Shown here: positions 6,718 through 8,560 of the stretch, in pieces | How positions within the stretch are numbered: the first letter of the stretch is position 1 | Layout of the letters: every line of letters starts with the position of its first letter | NCBI GenBank assembly: GCA_027296205.1 | Contig: JAPUJM010000222.1 | Location: 1-8,560, forward strand | DNA length: 8,560 nt | Source: Actinomycetota bacterium | GTDB taxonomy: Bacteria > Actinomycetota > Acidimicrobiia > Spongiisociales > ZC4RG35 | Direction: 5' to 3' | Position numbers and translations under genes: made by a program | The notes under the pieces: model-generated | Databases searched by the model: none | Told to the model about the DNA's origin: nothing | What the model saw: only the letters and a program-made list of their open reading frames with translations

Positions 6718-8172
6718 GTGACCAACACTCCCACCAGGGTCCTTTCGCGTGACTTGCTGCCCGCATCAATCGCGATCTTCGCCACTTCTGCTCTCGCCTC
6801 ATTTCAAGCGCTGGGCCTTGCTGCCGCTCTCCCTGATATTGCTGCCGACCTTGGCGACGTGTCGCTTCTCCCGTGGGTGATCACGGCATTTCTGGTCACT
6901 TCGAGTCTTGCAACAGTCGTGGCGGGGCCGTTCATCGACGGCGTTGGGGTGTCACGGATGTTCCGCTTGGCGGTGACCGTATTTGCCACCGCGGGTTTCG
7001 CTGCGGCGTTCGCTCCCTCGATGGAGTTGTTGATAGGTCTTCGGGTAGTGCAGGGCGCCGGTGCCGGACTCATCCTGTCCACCGGAACCGCGGCAATATC
7101 GCTGGTATACCCAAAAGCCCTCGTCAGCCGGGCCTTCGCGGCAAACGCAACGGTTTGGGGCGTAATGGGTGTTGCCGGACCGGCAGTGGCAGCCTTGATC
7201 CTCACCTTCCTTTCGTGGCAGTGGATCCTCTACATGAACCTTCCGATGGGTGTTGTCGCCTTGTTGGCCGGGTGGAAGGCGCTTCCCGGCCCTTACGGAG
7301 AATCCGGTGGACGTCTCGACGTCAAAGGGTCGACGTTGATTGGCGTGATGACCATCGCAACACTCTTCGCTGTTGACTCGCTGAGCGTCCAATCCTTGTT
7401 CTGGCTAGCGGGCGCCGGGCTGGCCCTCGCCGCCTATGTGCGGCATGCCCGTCGGGTGTCATCGCCGGTTGTGAAGCTCGAACACATAGTTCCTCAGCCG
7501 TACCGTGGGCTAGGCCTCTCGACAGCGTTGATCTTGACCGGCACTTTCGCGATGAGCTCATACATCCCGCTCTATGTGAGGGCGGGCAAAGACGGATCGG
7601 CGGCCCTGACCGCCTGGTCGGTGCTCCCATTGACCGTCGGTTGGACGTTGGGGGCAAATTTGGCAAGCAGGATGGCCGATAGGTATTCGGAATCTGGGAT
7701 AATAGTTGTCGGCTTCATCATCAACATTCCAGCTCTGGTTCTTGCCTGGTCCTTGGTGACGATGGATACCTCACTGCTCATGGTCTTTCTCGTGTTTTTC
7801 GCCGCAGGTTTTGGGGTCGGGATGAGCACCAATGCAGCACTCACGCTGCTCCGCACAGTCACAGCTGACGCCAACATGGGGCGAGTCGGGGCAGCTCACC
7901 TCTTTGCCAGAAATCAGGGATTCACATTTGGCGCAGCGATAGGTGGGGCGGTTCTGTTGTTCGTCGTCACCAGCCAACTTGGCGACGTGGAGGTGGTCCG
8001 GGAGTTGATCGCATCGTCTGACGCCCCTCCCGTCGGAGCTGCCGAAGCCGTTCGTGCCGGTTTCGCTGCGAGCGTCGCAGTCGGACTGGTCTTGTCGACC
8101 TTTGGACTATGGGCGGCGATCAGTCTGCGCCGGTCGCTCGCTGCAGCTCGTCTGGCCAAAAGAGGGGCCTGA
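6718..8172 (+). CDS. MFS transporter, DHA2-like 14-helix drug/proton antiporter type
   Basis: This 484-residue inner-membrane protein is a major facilitator of the drug:H+ antiporter type, likely exporting a small hydrophobic compound by proton exchange. About fourteen hydrophobic segments fit the DHA2 (14-helix) layout. A degenerate motif A loop follows helix 2 (G70, D74, G77, R80). Motif B is LRVVQGAGAG (108-117, Arg109). A motif C-like antiporter segment reads GVMGVAGPAVAAL (148-160). SWQWILYMNLPMG (166-178) is the usual 'WRWIFLINVPIG' block of DHA transporters. The start is GTG at 6718: the frame is closed by TAA at 6685-6687 and no other ATG, GTG or TTG lies between. No Shine-Dalgarno sequence precedes it, so the message may be leaderless; a TTG at 6754 is a weaker alternative. 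The gene is divergent from the coxL-like gene, 101 bp start to start, so shared regulation is possible. The substrate cannot be predicted. Confidence 0.92.
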   Translation: MTNTPTRVLSRDLLPASIAIFATSALASFQALGLAAALPDIAADLGDVSLLPWVITAFLVTSSLATVVAGPFIDGVGVSRMFRLAVTVFATAGFAAAFAPSMELLIGLRVVQGAGAGLILSTGTAAISLVYPKALVSRAFAANATVWGVMGVAGPAVAALILTFLSWQWILYMNLPMGVVALLAGWKALPGPYGESGGRLDVKGSTLIGVMTIATLFAVDSLSVQSLFWLAGAGLALAAYVRHARRVSSPVVKLEHIVPQPYRGLGLSTALILTGTFAMSSYIPLYVRAGKDGSAALTAWSVLPLTVGWTLGANLASRMADRYSESGIIVVGFIINIPALVLAWSLVTMDTSLLMVFLVFFAAGFGVGMSTNAALTLLRTVTADANMGRVGAAHLFARNQGFTFGAAIGGAVLLFVVTSQLGDVEVVRELIASSDAPPVGAAEAVRAGFAASVAVGLVLSTFGLWAAISLRRSLAAARLAKRGA

Positions 8173-8560
8173 AGCGCGCTGTTGTCTGTCAAGGTCTGGG
8201 CACCAGCAGGAACGTATCGACAGGGCCGGTGTTGTTACCGATTCGAAGTGGCCAGTCCACGTCCCTTTGCCTCCGGAAATCGGCAGCGCCGGTGCTGAAC
8301 AATCGAATCCGGTGCTTCGGCCTGGCGCGTTGCCCTCGCGAGCAGTAATCATGGCTCGACGGCCAGGGTTCATTCGAGGTTTGACCTCCGTTTGACCGCG
8401 TCCCCCACCAGCGGCCGAAATCCTCAACAGCCACGGTCTCTCCACCCCAGCATTTCCTTATTCTTCTGTGGGCCGAATCGCCCACGAATCTGGTGTGCTG
8501 TTCCTCCTGGACTGTGCACAGGCAGTTGGACAGATGCCAATTGACGCATCGACTATGCAA
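8173..8560. other. 388-bp region without a convincing gene
   Basis: Downstream of the MFS stop I see no gene that I would call. A minus-strand frame is open from the window edge to 8189 (at least 123 codons, or 98 from a GTG at 8485), but its product has no recognisable domain, its start has no well-placed Shine-Dalgarno sequence, and its Cys- and Arg-rich composition is that of a chance frame. It could be the end of a gene entering from the right. The region contains the 11-nt direct repeats at 8368-8400 and a 6-bp stem, GTGGGC-CGAATC-GCCCAC, at 8468-8485. No T-run terminator follows the MFS gene. Confidence 0.45.
8368..8400 (+). promoter_or_regulatory. Three head-to-tail 11-nt direct repeats (possible PhoP/OmpR-type box)
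   Basis: The sequence reads GTTCATTCGAG, GTTTGACCTCC, GTTTGACCGCG in consecutive 11-nt units. The last two share an identical GTTTGACC core (8379-8386 and 8390-8397), and the first shares only the GTT start and a looser match. Contiguous 11-nt direct units beginning GTTC/GTTT are the architecture of actinobacterial PhoP boxes. No gene that it could control is visible in the window, so the assignment stays tentative. Confidence 0.3.

Noticed and set aside
6617..6802. N-terminal extension of the coxL-like frame up to 6802
   Set aside because: The extra 62 residues are not like the family, would overlap the first 85 bp of the divergent MFS gene, and would leave no room for either promoter. The conserved N-terminus begins at the ATG at 6616.
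8468..8485. GTGGGC-CGAATC-GCCCAC hairpin as a terminator
   Set aside because: The stem is only 6 bp, and no T-run follows it on either strand; on the minus strand it is followed by A-rich DNA.
8189..8560. Minus-strand frame open from the right edge (123 codons)
   Set aside because: Composition is unlike its neighbours, with no domain or convincing start; the AGGAGG near 8504-8509 is too far from the GTG at 8485. It could be a partial gene, but I cannot support it.

Overview
This is an 8.56 kb stretch of GC-rich bacterial DNA with four complete protein-coding genes and no RNA gene, CRISPR array, insertion sequence or phage gene that I can see. High GC, frequent GTG starts, weak Shine-Dalgarno sequences and the gene families fit an environmental actinobacterium, possibly Acidimicrobiia or a relative. 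That placement is inference: no phylogenetic marker is present.

Layout from left to right. Three genes lie on the minus strand. Read in transcription order from the right they are: a CoxL-like molybdopterin-binding subunit of the xanthine dehydrogenase / CO dehydrogenase family (4334-6616); after a 326 bp gap, a large Asp-box (BNR/sortilin-type) beta-propeller protein (780-4007); and, 44 bp further on, a small TauE/SafE-family membrane anion transporter (19-735). A 14-helix DHA-type MFS transporter (6718-8172) is divergent from the coxL-like gene across a 101 bp intergenic region. The last 388 bp (8173-8560) hold no convincing gene.

How the genes may work together. The propeller gene and the TauE/SafE gene are close enough to be one transcript. 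The coxL-like gene and the MFS gene share a divergent promoter region containing a 12 bp perfect palindrome. The molybdoenzyme subunit has no FAD (CoxM) or 2Fe-2S (CoxS) partner in the window, and its active-site loop is the AYRGAGR type, not the AYRCSFR type of true aerobic CO dehydrogenase, so its substrate is unknown. No shared pathway can be shown for the four genes.

The non-coding DNA is the least explained part. The 326 bp gap holds a 10 bp perfect inverted repeat and an 11-bp-period direct repeat. A second set of 11-nt direct repeats lies beyond the MFS gene. I find no clear evidence of a new multi-gene system: most of the window looks like an ordinary chromosomal region with a few regulatory-looking elements and an orphan molybdoenzyme subunit.
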